A stretch of DNA of 56,781 nucleotides from contig JACAEW010000121.1 of the NCBI GenBank assembly GCA_013388675.1, positions 1-56,781 of the forward strand, in the 5' to 3' direction. Under the pieces are notes generated by a model that worked only from the letters and a program-made list of their open reading frames with translations, did no database searches and had not been told where the DNA came from. Position numbers and translations under genes: made by a program. The stretch is from Syntrophaceae bacterium (GTDB taxonomy: Bacteria; Desulfobacterota; SM23-61). Positions 35,288-43,080 of the stretch are shown one piece after another (position 1 is the first letter of the stretch; each line of letters begins with the position of its first letter).

Positions 35288-36277
35288 TTACATCTTCCGG
35301 TAGGCTTCCAGGACCTTCTTCCCGTCGTCTCCCGCCTTCTTGAGCCACTCCTCGATCATGATCTTGCCCACGTCTTCCAGGCCCTTCTTCAATTCGGGGC
35401 TGGGCGCCTGCACGATCATGCCGTTCTTCTTCAGGGTCTCGATGGATTCCTTATTGACTTTCTGGCTGGCCTCCCAGCCGGCGGCCTCGGCTTTCTTGGC
35501 CTCTTCCACCAGGATGTTCTGGGTTGCCTTGTCCAGCTTGTTGAAGGCGGCCTTGTTCACGATCACCATGTTCTTGGGCTGCCACGCCTGGGTGTCGTAG
35601 AAATATTTGACCTGTTCCCATACCTTGCTGTCCACGCCCGTGGCCCCGGAGGTCATCATGGCGTTCACTTTTCCCGTGGCCAGCGCCTGGCTGAGTTCGG
35701 CGGCCTGGATGGTCACTGGCTGGGCCTTCACCAGCTCGGCGACCCGCATCGTGGCCGGGCTGTAGGCCCTCCAGGCGAGCCCCTCCAGGTCTTTGATGGT
35801 TTTAAGCTCGCGGTTGGAATAGATCGCCTGCGGCGGCCAGGGAACGGCGTAAAGGAGCATCATTCCCTCGGAGGCGAGCTTCTTTTCCACGAAGGGCTTC
35901 TGGGCGGTGTAAAGCTTCCTCACCTGGTCGTACCCCGCGGCTAGGAAAGGAACGCCGTCCGCCTCGTAGACGGGATACTCGTTGGCATGGAGCACCATCA
36001 GCGTTTCCCCGATTTGCGCCTGTCCGGTCTGCACGGCACGCTTGATCTCCGGCAATTTGAACAGGGACGCCCCCGCGTGAACCACAATCTCCAGCTTGCC
36101 GCCGGTGCGCTGCTTCACCGCGTCGGCAAATTTCTGCCCGTTCACGCTGTGGAAATTGCCCACCGGATAGGCCATGGGCATGTCCCACTTGGTCTGCGCC
36201 CAGGAGGTGCCGGCCATAAAGATCACCGCCAGGCAGCCCATTCCCAACCATGCCAATTTCAGCTTCCGGATTTTCAT
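35288..36277 (-). CDS. dctP: TRAP transporter substrate-binding protein, DctP family
   Basis: A 329-residue periplasmic protein. The signal peptide (MKIRKLKLAWLGMGCLAVIF...) ends near SWA-Q at 26. DctP features are YPVGNFHSVNGQKFADAVKQ, RTGGKLEIVVH, and ATGKVNAMMTSGAT. The start at 36277 has AGGGCAAGGG upstream. Ligand unknown; the closest family members bind organic acids, including aromatic or keto acids. Unlike the other two TRAP loci there is no hairpin between it and dctQ. Confidence 0.9.
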   Translation of the reverse strand: MKIRKLKLAWLGMGCLAVIFMAGTSWAQTKWDMPMAYPVGNFHSVNGQKFADAVKQRTGGKLEIVVHAGASLFKLPEIKRAVQTGQAQIGETLMVLHANEYPVYEADGVPFLAAGYDQVRKLYTAQKPFVEKKLASEGMMLLYAVPWPPQAIYSNRELKTIKDLEGLAWRAYSPATMRVAELVKAQPVTIQAAELSQALATGKVNAMMTSGATGVDSKVWEQVKYFYDTQAWQPKNMVIVNKAAFNKLDKATQNILVEEAKKAEAAGWEASQKVNKESIETLKKNGMIVQAPSPELKKGLEDVGKIMIEEWLKKAGDDGKKVLEAYRKM

Positions 36278-36363
36278 GATCCCTTGCCCTCCTATTGATT
36301 TTTTTTGGCGTTGGAGGGGAAATTCTCCCGTTCCCCAAGCCGAATTCAAAAAGGTTGAAAAGA

Positions 36364-36392
36364 ATAATACCCAATTCCATCTCCCCCGTCAA
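36364..36392 (-). promoter_or_regulatory. Sigma-70 promoter for dctPQM (leftward)
   Basis: On the minus strand TTGACG (36387-36392), 17 bases, TATTAT (36364-36369), about 90 bases before the dctP start. Confidence 0.6.
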
Positions 36393-36413
36393 CCGGATTC
36401 GTCCTCAATCCCC

Positions 36414-36442
36414 TTGACTTAGAAATGCCATTTGAATATGAT
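36414..36442 (+). promoter_or_regulatory. Sigma-70 promoter for the gene at 36598 (rightward)
   Basis: TTGACT (36414-36419), 17 bases, TATGAT (36437-36442). The transcript would have a leader of about 150 bases. Confidence 0.5.
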
Positions 36443-36597
36443 CTGACGGACTCGGGGCGATTTCCGAATAATCTCCCGAAGTCGACGCGAAGTCGCATTC
36501 CCTTGGGGGGGGTTACCCCGCACCGACTCTGGCAGATGGGCCCGCCAAGAGTCACGCCTAGGCCGACGGCCCGGACCTTCAGAAAGGAGAGATGATT

Positions 36598-36951
36598 ATG
36601 CCGTTTCAGACCAAGTACATTTTCAGCGCGGCCATGGACGTGGACCCGGACAAAGATTCCCTGTTCAACGAGGTATACGATAAGGAACACGTACCCCTCC
36701 TGGTAAAGGTCCCCGGAGTGGTCTCGGTGGCGCGATTTAAGAAGCGAGAAGTCACCCTGGTCATCGGGGGCGAGCGCAAGACCATCGTGGTCGAAAACGA
36801 GCCTGCTTATAACGCCCTTTACGAGATCGAAAGCCCCGAGGTTCTGGTGAGCGACGCCTGGGCGAAGGCCGTGGATCAGGGCCGCTGGCCGGGCCAGGTG
36901 CGCCCGTTCACCCGCAACCGGCGACACGTGCTCTATGAAAGGCTCGGTTGA
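36598..36951 (+). CDS. Small protein, possible dimeric alpha-beta barrel (function unknown)
   Basis: A 117-residue protein. The pattern FNEVYDKEHVPLLVKVPGVVSVARF resembles EthD/DUF4286-like dimeric barrels that bind small molecules, but this is a weak resemblance. ATG 36598 gives a better spacing to AAAGGAG than the ATG 6 bases earlier. It is the only gene on its strand here, divergent from the TRAP transporter, and could act on the imported compound; this is a guess. Confidence 0.6.
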   Translation: MPFQTKYIFSAAMDVDPDKDSLFNEVYDKEHVPLLVKVPGVVSVARFKKREVTLVIGGERKTIVVENEPAYNALYEIESPEVLVSDAWAKAVDQGRWPGQVRPFTRNRRHVLYERLG

Positions 36952-37220
36952 GGGTTATAGGTCAGAGTCTAGGGGTTTAAGGTTGGAGGCTATTCACAAT
37001 TATAGCCCGCTGGAATAAGTCGCCTGTTGCCGGTTGCTCGTTTCTTATTCATCGTTCGCCTGTGTCCTTTCCCCTTCCGCTTTCTTTTCACCTTCTTTCC
37101 TGCGCACGGGTTTCGCCTTGGCGAGGGAAAGGCAGAGGCGGCGAAGCTGGGATACGCGCTTCAGGCGGGTGGAAATTGCCTTGGGAGACATGTCAATTTT
37201 CAAAGGGCTGACCCTTTGTT

Positions 37221-37661
37221 CTATTCCTTCAAACGAACCTCTTTGGCTTCGAAATAGGGTTTCCTGCCCTCCTTGATTTTCAGGGTTCCGGACAAAACCA
37301 GGGCCTCTCCGCGAGGGTCGGTCGTGGAAACTCCGCTGGGGATCTTCCCGGACACGTAGATGCACCCGGTTTCGTCCTTGAGGATCCAGTCGCTGCGGGT
37401 CAGCGGGCTCGATTCTTCACATTTCCCCTTCCAGCCCTGAAAGGTCCCCTCCAGGACGATTATCCTGTTCCCTAACCCCGCCTGGTTCTGGAGAATCTTC
37501 TGAATCGTGATTTTACCTTCCCCAGCCCGCTCCGAAGAAGAGGGGGGCGGCTCCCCCCCCTTCGATCCCATGGCCCCTGCCGTTGCGGCGGCGATCACCG
37601 GGAAGGATACAAACAGGCAGAGGCCCCATTTCCAGCCAGTCATTCGATTTTTCCCTTTCAT
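37221..37661 (-). CDS. Exported protein, possible OB-fold, function unknown
   Basis: A 146-residue protein with an N-terminal hydrophobic segment (GLCLFVSFPVIAAATAGAMG) that looks like a signal peptide or anchor, a Ser/Pro/Gly-rich spacer, and a C-terminal region (RIIVLEGTFQGWKGKCEES, DWILKDETGCIYVSG, LVLSGTLKIKEG) with alternating strands, compatible with a small OB-fold of the kind that also binds nucleic acid. Two conserved-looking cysteines could pair. The start is uncertain (37679 GTG, 37661 ATG or 37643 ATG). It begins 19 bases after the clostripain gene stop, so probably the same transcript. Confidence 0.6.
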   Translation of the reverse strand: MKGKNRMTGWKWGLCLFVSFPVIAAATAGAMGSKGGEPPPSSSERAGEGKITIQKILQNQAGLGNRIIVLEGTFQGWKGKCEESSPLTRSDWILKDETGCIYVSGKIPSGVSTTDPRGEALVLSGTLKIKEGRKPYFEAKEVRLKE

Positions 37662-37680
37662 CCCCTTTTCCTTTTCCACG

Positions 37681-39546
37681 TCACCTGGAGAAAATCCCCA
37701 TTCCCTTGCCGAAACGGAAGATCATCTGGCTTTTCTTGCCCCGGTGGGGGAGATTTCCGGTCGCCACCGAGGGACCGCTCCCGGCGCTTCGCGCCTGGTA
37801 CACCACGTCCGGGGCCCACCAGTCCGAGTACGGATCGTAGCACGCAAGGTCGTCGTCGCTGCATCCCGAGGTGTAGGAGTTGGAGAGGTCCATAATTTGC
37901 GGGGAAGGGGAATCCATGGGAAATCCCACATATTGGGAATTCAGCTCATGCCATTGCTGATCAGCGGGATCAAACAACTCAAGATGCGCCCGAGCCTGCG
38001 AGCAGGACGCTCCGTCGCCATAATAATTCACCACAAACTGGTAATCCCCCGGGTACACCTGGCTTTTGGCGAGGTAAAATTCCTTGGATTCTCCCGAATC
38101 AGCGGAATCCTGGGAGAAGAAACCGTTGGGCGAACTCTGCCCCATCCAGGGAGCATACCAGTTTCCGTTCCCGCTGACGGCGAAATCCGCCGCCGGCTCC
38201 CAGATGTAGAGGTCGAGGTCCGCGTTGCAGGCGGCGTCGTTCGGTTTTTTCCAGTGGAGGTATAGGGCAAAGCCCCCGGAGGCGTAGGTCACGCTGCCGG
38301 CCCCCGAAAGGAGGTAATCAACATAGGAACCCCAGGTTCCGGTCGCCGCCGCGCGGGTCTTGTTGCACGCCAGCAGGGCGTATTTATCCAGGTCGCCCGA
38401 TTTGGCTTCGTCGGACGTCGGCAGATAGATGGCCAATCCGTGGGATCCGCCCACTTTGCCGGCATCATTAATCTTGTTATTGACCACCAGGCTATTGATG
38501 ATGGTCATGACCTCGTTGCATCGGTCTTTGGCCGCCCCCGCGGGCAAACGGTCGACCAGATATTTGCAAAGGTCGTAAAGATCATGGTTCGACGGGTAGG
38601 CATACTCCTGGGTCGCCGTCCGGGCGGCCTGGACCAGGGCCGTCGCCCCGGCGTCGGCCCGCAGAGCCGCGGAAAGCGCCAAAACCTTCGTATCCAGGGC
38701 GGCCATCTGCGACATGTCCACGGCGGACTTGGTAGTCGCTCCCCGGTTGTTGGTGGTGTAGTAGTCGTCGTACTTGTCCACGATGGTCCCGGCCAGCGTC
38801 CTGGCCGATTGGGTGGGGTTCGCGGTCAAAGCAGCAAGGATGGTGTCGTAGGGGTCCCCCTCGCCTGGCTCGGTCTCCTCGGAGAAGACCAGGTAATCGG
38901 CGAGGCCCTTGAATTCGTAGGCCACCTCATACATGGCCATGAGGCAGGCGTCGAAATTGACTAGGTCGAAGTGGACCCCCGAATCCCTCACCGCCTTGGC
39001 CAGATCCGGCAGGCTCATGAAAGAGTTGCTGGTCTCGTCCTGGACGGCCCCTCTTTCGAGGCTTCTCCGGGTGCTGCCGGATGACATTTTCCAACCGGCC
39101 CCATGGTCCCAGATGACCAGGGCATAGCGCTTGGCCGGGTAGGCCTGCTGGGCCCACTTGATGAAAGCGGTGAGCTGGGCGGGATCGGCCATATTCACAT
39201 TCCCGATGCTCGTACCCGCGGCGATATTGTCCACTCCCTTTTGGATCAACATTCTCCGGGTGTCGGTCGGCAGGGTGGGCGTGTATTGACTGCTGAACTC
39301 CGCCTGGACGACGATCGCCACGCCCGACGTGGACCCGACCGCGGCCATTTCAGCGATATCATCCTTGCCCGAGGAGGAAAGGTTGTTATCCGCGCCCATG
39401 TAAACCATGTAGGTCCATTCCCGGGCCGTCGTTTCCCCTCCGCCCCCGCCACCGCTGTCGCCCCCGCCGCCTCCGCAGGAGGCAAGGGAAAAAGCCAGGC
39501 TGAAGAGCCACCACCGCCAGATTTTCCCGATATTTCGTTTTTCCAT
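37681..39546 (-). CDS. Clostripain-family (C11) cysteine peptidase, lipoprotein
   Basis: A 621-residue cell-surface protein. The lipobox LASC with Cys24 predicts a lipid anchor after a hydrophobic N-terminus, followed by a glycine-rich linker (GGGGGDSGGGGGG). The C11 domain has TYMVYMGADNNLSSSG, His148 in IWDHGAGW and Cys201 in NFDACLMAMYE, the catalytic pair, so it is likely active. The C-terminal 230 residues form a separate unknown domain with a pre-peptidase-like look (DLDLYIWEP). Clostripains cut after arginine or lysine. It may process other exported proteins; its neighbour is a small exported protein. Confidence 0.9.
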   Translation of the reverse strand: MEKRNIGKIWRWWLFSLAFSLASCGGGGGDSGGGGGGETTAREWTYMVYMGADNNLSSSGKDDIAEMAAVGSTSGVAIVVQAEFSSQYTPTLPTDTRRMLIQKGVDNIAAGTSIGNVNMADPAQLTAFIKWAQQAYPAKRYALVIWDHGAGWKMSSGSTRRSLERGAVQDETSNSFMSLPDLAKAVRDSGVHFDLVNFDACLMAMYEVAYEFKGLADYLVFSEETEPGEGDPYDTILAALTANPTQSARTLAGTIVDKYDDYYTTNNRGATTKSAVDMSQMAALDTKVLALSAALRADAGATALVQAARTATQEYAYPSNHDLYDLCKYLVDRLPAGAAKDRCNEVMTIINSLVVNNKINDAGKVGGSHGLAIYLPTSDEAKSGDLDKYALLACNKTRAAATGTWGSYVDYLLSGAGSVTYASGGFALYLHWKKPNDAACNADLDLYIWEPAADFAVSGNGNWYAPWMGQSSPNGFFSQDSADSGESKEFYLAKSQVYPGDYQFVVNYYGDGASCSQARAHLELFDPADQQWHELNSQYVGFPMDSPSPQIMDLSNSYTSGCSDDDLACYDPYSDWWAPDVVYQARSAGSGPSVATGNLPHRGKKSQMIFRFGKGMGIFSR

Positions 39547-39721
39547 GTAGAATTCCTCGCTTTCTTTGCCTCAATCGGATCTGGTTTTTGGGAAGGTCCT
39601 GGATAATTGTCTCGGGTAGCTCCCAAATTTTATCGAGCCCTTCGGAGGAAACCCCAAAAAATAAACCCGTTCCTCGGCAAAGGTCATTTGACGAAAGGGA
39701 TGATAGCAAAGGCAAGAATTC

Positions 39722-39761
39722 TGTCAAGGATATTCTTTGCTCCCATTTTTTATCCTTGACA
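39722..39761. promoter_or_regulatory. Perfect 11-bp inverted repeat over the -35 of the dctP promoter (candidate operator)
   Basis: TGTCAAGGATA (39722-39732) and TATCCTTGACA (39751-39761) are exact complements separated by 18 bases. The right arm contains the -35 hexamer, so a bound regulator would block or recruit polymerase. Confidence 0.6.
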
Positions 39762-39784
39762 ATACCAATCCGGTTATTTACTAT
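39756..39784 (+). promoter_or_regulatory. Sigma-70 promoter for the second dctPQM
   Basis: TTGACA (39756-39761), 17 bases, TACTAT (39779-39784). The leader to the dctP start is about 190 bases. Confidence 0.65.
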
Positions 39785-39978
39785 CCCGCTTGAATGCGCA
39801 GGAATACGGAACCATGATGTCCAAAAAGTTGATTTCCCCAATACGGCCCAACAAGGAATTTGGCTTCAGGTCAGGCAAAAAAGGAATTAGAGCTAAAGGG
39901 AAAGGAGGTGAAGGGAAGTTGGCGGAGGAGGGATCCGGAATGATCAACGAACTCAATCAATCTGCGGGAGGAAAAAAC

Positions 39979-41070
39979 ATGAGAAAAAGGGCAATTTCAG
40001 CGGGGTTCTTAATCGTTTTGGGAGTAATTTTTGTCCTCGTCCAAGCGTCGCAGGCCCAGACCTTCAAGTGGCGAATGGCGACATGCCGCACGCCGGCTTT
40101 AACTCCCTTTCATGAGTCGGACCTCCGGTTTGGGGACATGGTGAACAAGATGAGCGGGGGGAAACTCCAGATTACCGTACATCCGGCCGGGGAGCTGATG
40201 CCGGCCTTCGAAGTTTTCGACGGAGTCCGCAAGGGGGTCGTGGAAATGGGAGGGGATTGGCCTACTTACTGGACCGGAAAGAATACCGCTTTCGATTTCT
40301 TCTGCTCGGTCGGTTTCATGATGCACGCCGTGGATTACATCACCTGGTTCTACCAGGGGGGAGGCCTCGAATTGGGGCAGGAGCTCTATGGAAAATTCAA
40401 CATGATGTACTTTCCGCTGAACATCGTGGGTCCCGAATCCGGCTTTCGGACCAACAAGCCCATCCGGACCCTGGCCGATTTCAAAGGAACCAAGATAAGA
40501 ACCGGGGTCCTGCAGACCATCTGGGTCCTGGAGCAGCTGGGAGCCAAGCCGGTTCGGATTCCGGGGGGCGAGATCTACATGGCCCTGAAGCTCGGAACCA
40601 TCGACGGCGGGGAATTCTCCATCCCCTCCACCGACTGGGGGATCAAATTCCAGGAGGTGACCAAATACTGGGTGGTGCCTGCGGGCTGGCACCAGGTGGG
40701 AACGGTTGCCGGCTTGGCTATTAACATGGATGCCTGGAAAAAATTGCCCAAAGACCTTCAAACCATCGTGGAGCAGGCTGCCATGGCCAACATGACCTGG
40801 TCCTACGCCAAGGGGAACTGGGATTCCATCGCCGCCGTGGAGAGGTTTAAAAAGGCGGGAATAGAAATCAGCGAATTAAACCAGGAAGCGCAGGATAAAC
40901 TCGAGGAGCTTTGCGCAAAGTTCATTGAAATGGAGTCGGCGCGGAATCCCGATTATGCCAAGGTCGCCAAATCTATCGTTAACTTTCTGAAGGGAATGGA
41001 CACGGTGAAGCGGCTGGAGGGTCCCTTCCGGTCGGGTTCGATCTTGAAGAAATACCCGGACATCAAATAG
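39979..41070 (+). CDS. dctP: TRAP transporter substrate-binding protein, DctP family (second set)
   Basis: A 363-residue periplasmic protein with a signal peptide (MRKRAISAGFLIVLGVIFV...) cut near SQA-Q. DctP features are MVNKMSGGKLQITVHPAGEL, the FRTNKPIRTLADFKGTKIRT segment that lines the ligand site, and GGEIYMALKLGTIDGGEF. Larger than many DctPs. ATG 39979 has GGGAGG 9 bases upstream and gives the proper signal peptide; an in-frame codon at 39790 would add 63 non-signal residues. Its ligand family resembles binders of monocarboxylic or keto acids. Confidence 0.92.
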   Translation: MRKRAISAGFLIVLGVIFVLVQASQAQTFKWRMATCRTPALTPFHESDLRFGDMVNKMSGGKLQITVHPAGELMPAFEVFDGVRKGVVEMGGDWPTYWTGKNTAFDFFCSVGFMMHAVDYITWFYQGGGLELGQELYGKFNMMYFPLNIVGPESGFRTNKPIRTLADFKGTKIRTGVLQTIWVLEQLGAKPVRIPGGEIYMALKLGTIDGGEFSIPSTDWGIKFQEVTKYWVVPAGWHQVGTVAGLAINMDAWKKLPKDLQTIVEQAAMANMTWSYAKGNWDSIAAVERFKKAGIEISELNQEAQDKLEELCAKFIEMESARNPDYAKVAKSIVNFLKGMDTVKRLEGPFRSGSILKKYPDIK

Positions 41071-41084
41071 ATTTCCTTTCTTAG

Positions 41085-41118
41085 AAAGCCCCCCAGCGAC
41101 CTGAGCCGGGGGGCTTTT
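41085..41118 (+). terminator. Terminator-like hairpin between dctP and dctQ
   Basis: AAAGCCCCCC and GGGGGGCTTT form a 10-bp stem with a 13-base loop, ending in TTTT. It lies in the 92-base gap and probably lowers permease expression relative to the binding protein. Confidence 0.75.
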
Positions 41119-41162
41119 GGCGGCCTGCCCAAGAATGTACAGCCTGAAATGGAGGGGCGTCT

Positions 41163-41672
41163 GTGAAAAGTCAAGCCTTCACCAAAGCCTGCGATCGGCT
41201 TAGCGAGTTGAGCGGGAGGAGCGTCGCCTGGTTGATCTGGGTCGTTGTGGGACTCTGCGTTTACGAGATCATCACCCGGCGGTTTTTCAACTCTCCCCAC
41301 ATCTGGACCTACGATGTGACCAATATTTTCTACGGGACCCATTTCATGATTCTGGCGGCCTATACGCTCCTCTACCGCGGCCACGTATCGGTGGACATAT
41401 TTTACGGGCGGCTTTCCCCCCGAAGGCAAAACATCCTGAATGTGATCAACCACTTGGTTTTTTTCTTTCCCTTCGTCCTCGTTCTCCTGTATGTGGGAAT
41501 CGACTCGGCTGTTTATTCCTGGAGCTACCTCGAGCGAACCACGTCGGGTATGCCCCTCGTCTATCCCATTCTAAAGACGGTCACCCCGGTTGCCGCTTTC
41601 TTGCTCCTGGTTCAAGGGTTGTCGGACCTGGTGAAAATGTTGTCTCCTGCCGGAAAAGGGAGGGGCTTCTGA
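41163..41672 (+). CDS. dctQ: TRAP transporter small permease subunit, DctQ (second set)
   Basis: A 169-residue membrane protein with about four helices and the YDVTNIFYGTHFMILAAYTL segment typical of DctQ. The start is a GTG at 41163 with TGGAGGGG 5 bases upstream. The stop overlaps the dctM start by one base. Confidence 0.9.
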   Translation: MKSQAFTKACDRLSELSGRSVAWLIWVVVGLCVYEIITRRFFNSPHIWTYDVTNIFYGTHFMILAAYTLLYRGHVSVDIFYGRLSPRRQNILNVINHLVFFFPFVLVLLYVGIDSAVYSWSYLERTTSGMPLVYPILKTVTPVAAFLLLVQGLSDLVKMLSPAGKGRGF

Positions 41673-43003
41673 TGACTGAATGGTTCGGACCGGCAACGAT
41701 GGCCATCCTGATGTTTGCGGGCCTTTTAATCGGCATCTTTCTCGGGCATCCGCTGGCCTTGGTTCTGGGAGGGCTGGCGGTCATTTTCGGCCTTATTTCC
41801 TGGGGTCCTTCCTGTTTTGCCTTATTCGTCAATCGGATTGTGGGAGTAACCGACAACTTCATCCTGGTGGCCATCCCCATGTTCATCCTGATGGCCAATT
41901 TGCTCATGTACTCGGGCGTCGCCGATGATCTCTTCGATTCGCTGCGCTACCTGCTGGGCCGATTGAGAGGGGGGATCGCCTTGGCGGTGGTCATCGTGTG
42001 CACGGTCTTTGCGGCCTGCACAGGGGTGGTCGGCGCATCGGTGGTTAGCATGGGTCTTCTGGCTCTGCCCATGATGCTCAAGTACGGGTACGATAAGAAA
42101 TTGACCGCCGGAACCATCATGGCCGGCGGCACTTTGGGCATTCTCATCCCGCCCAGCATCATGTTGATCGTGATGGGCGACATAACCGGGTTGTCTGTGG
42201 GCAAACTGTACATCGGGAGTGTGGTCCCCGGCCTGGTCCTCTCGGGCTTATTCATTATTTATATTGCCATTTATTGCGGCTTATGGCCGGAGATGGGGCC
42301 TCCCTTATCCCCGGAGGAGCTCCGGGCGGTCCCGATGAAAAAACGGCTCCTCATGGCAAGCAAGTCCTTGATTCCTCCCTTGATCCTCATCCTGGGCGTA
42401 CTGGGGGCCATTTTCACCGGATTTGCCACTGCCACGGAGGCTGCGGGACTCGGGGCCTTTCTGGCCCTGGTGATGACCGTCGGGTACGGCAAATTCAACT
42501 GGAAGATGATAAAAGAAACCACGCTTTCGACGGCCAAGACCGTATCCATGGTCATGATGGTCATCGTGGGGGTAACCTGCTTTACGGGAGTCTTCATGGG
42601 CATGGGCGGGGGCAAGGCCTTGACTTCCATGATGCTGGGGCTGGGCCTGGGGAAATGGGGGACTTTCTTCGTAATGAATGCGATCGTCTTTTTCCTGGGG
42701 GCGCTCATTGACTGGATTGGGATTGTTTATATTGTTTTCCCCATTTTCATGCCCATCGTGGCGGAGCTCGGTTTCGAACCGGTTTGGTTCGTGGTGATCA
42801 TGGCCGTCAATTTCCAGACCTCCTTCGTCACCCCGCCCTTCGGATATGCCCTTTTTTACATGAAAGGGATTGCCGCCGATCGGATGACGACCGTTCAAAT
42901 ATACCAAAGCATCCTTCCCTTTGTGTGCCTCCAGCTCACCGGGCTGATCATCTGCTGTATTTTTCCCGAGCTGATTCTGGTGCCCGCATCCTGGATTAAA
43001 TGA
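41672..43003 (+). CDS. dctM: TRAP transporter large permease subunit, DctM (second set)
   Basis: A 443-residue membrane protein with about 12 hydrophobic segments and the DctM patterns GVVGASVVSMGLLALP, AGGTLGILIPPSIMLIV and GFATATEAAGLGAFLALV. It ends 77 bases before the convergent acyl-CoA ligase gene. Confidence 0.94.
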   Translation: MTEWFGPATMAILMFAGLLIGIFLGHPLALVLGGLAVIFGLISWGPSCFALFVNRIVGVTDNFILVAIPMFILMANLLMYSGVADDLFDSLRYLLGRLRGGIALAVVIVCTVFAACTGVVGASVVSMGLLALPMMLKYGYDKKLTAGTIMAGGTLGILIPPSIMLIVMGDITGLSVGKLYIGSVVPGLVLSGLFIIYIAIYCGLWPEMGPPLSPEELRAVPMKKRLLMASKSLIPPLILILGVLGAIFTGFATATEAAGLGAFLALVMTVGYGKFNWKMIKETTLSTAKTVSMVMMVIVGVTCFTGVFMGMGGGKALTSMMLGLGLGKWGTFFVMNAIVFFLGALIDWIGIVYIVFPIFMPIVAELGFEPVWFVVIMAVNFQTSFVTPPFGYALFYMKGIAADRMTTVQIYQSILPFVCLQLTGLIICCIFPELILVPASWIK

Positions 43004-43080
43004 CTGCCAGCAGCAAGAGATGATTCCCGGCTCTGATGCCCCCTGGGCTTCTTGCCTGTCGCTCGAACCAATCCCATACC

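Larger units (their letters stand above)
36278..36597. promoter_or_regulatory. Divergent regulatory region between dctP and an unknown gene
   Basis: A leftward promoter and a rightward promoter (both listed) start about 20 bases apart. The rest of the gap has GC-rich palindromic pieces (GTCGACGCGAAGTCGC) but no gene. Confidence 0.55.
39547..39978. promoter_or_regulatory. Divergent region between the C11 peptidase and the second dctPQM, with operator-like repeat
   Basis: The 432 bases hold a promoter and a perfect inverted repeat (both listed) and no gene. A longer open frame from 39790 in front of dctP has no ribosome site and a hydrophilic, non-signal start, so I treat it as leader. Confidence 0.6.

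Noticed and set aside
39790-39978. 63-residue extension of the second dctP
   Set aside because: It would bury the signal peptide inside the protein; ATG 39979 has a ribosome site.
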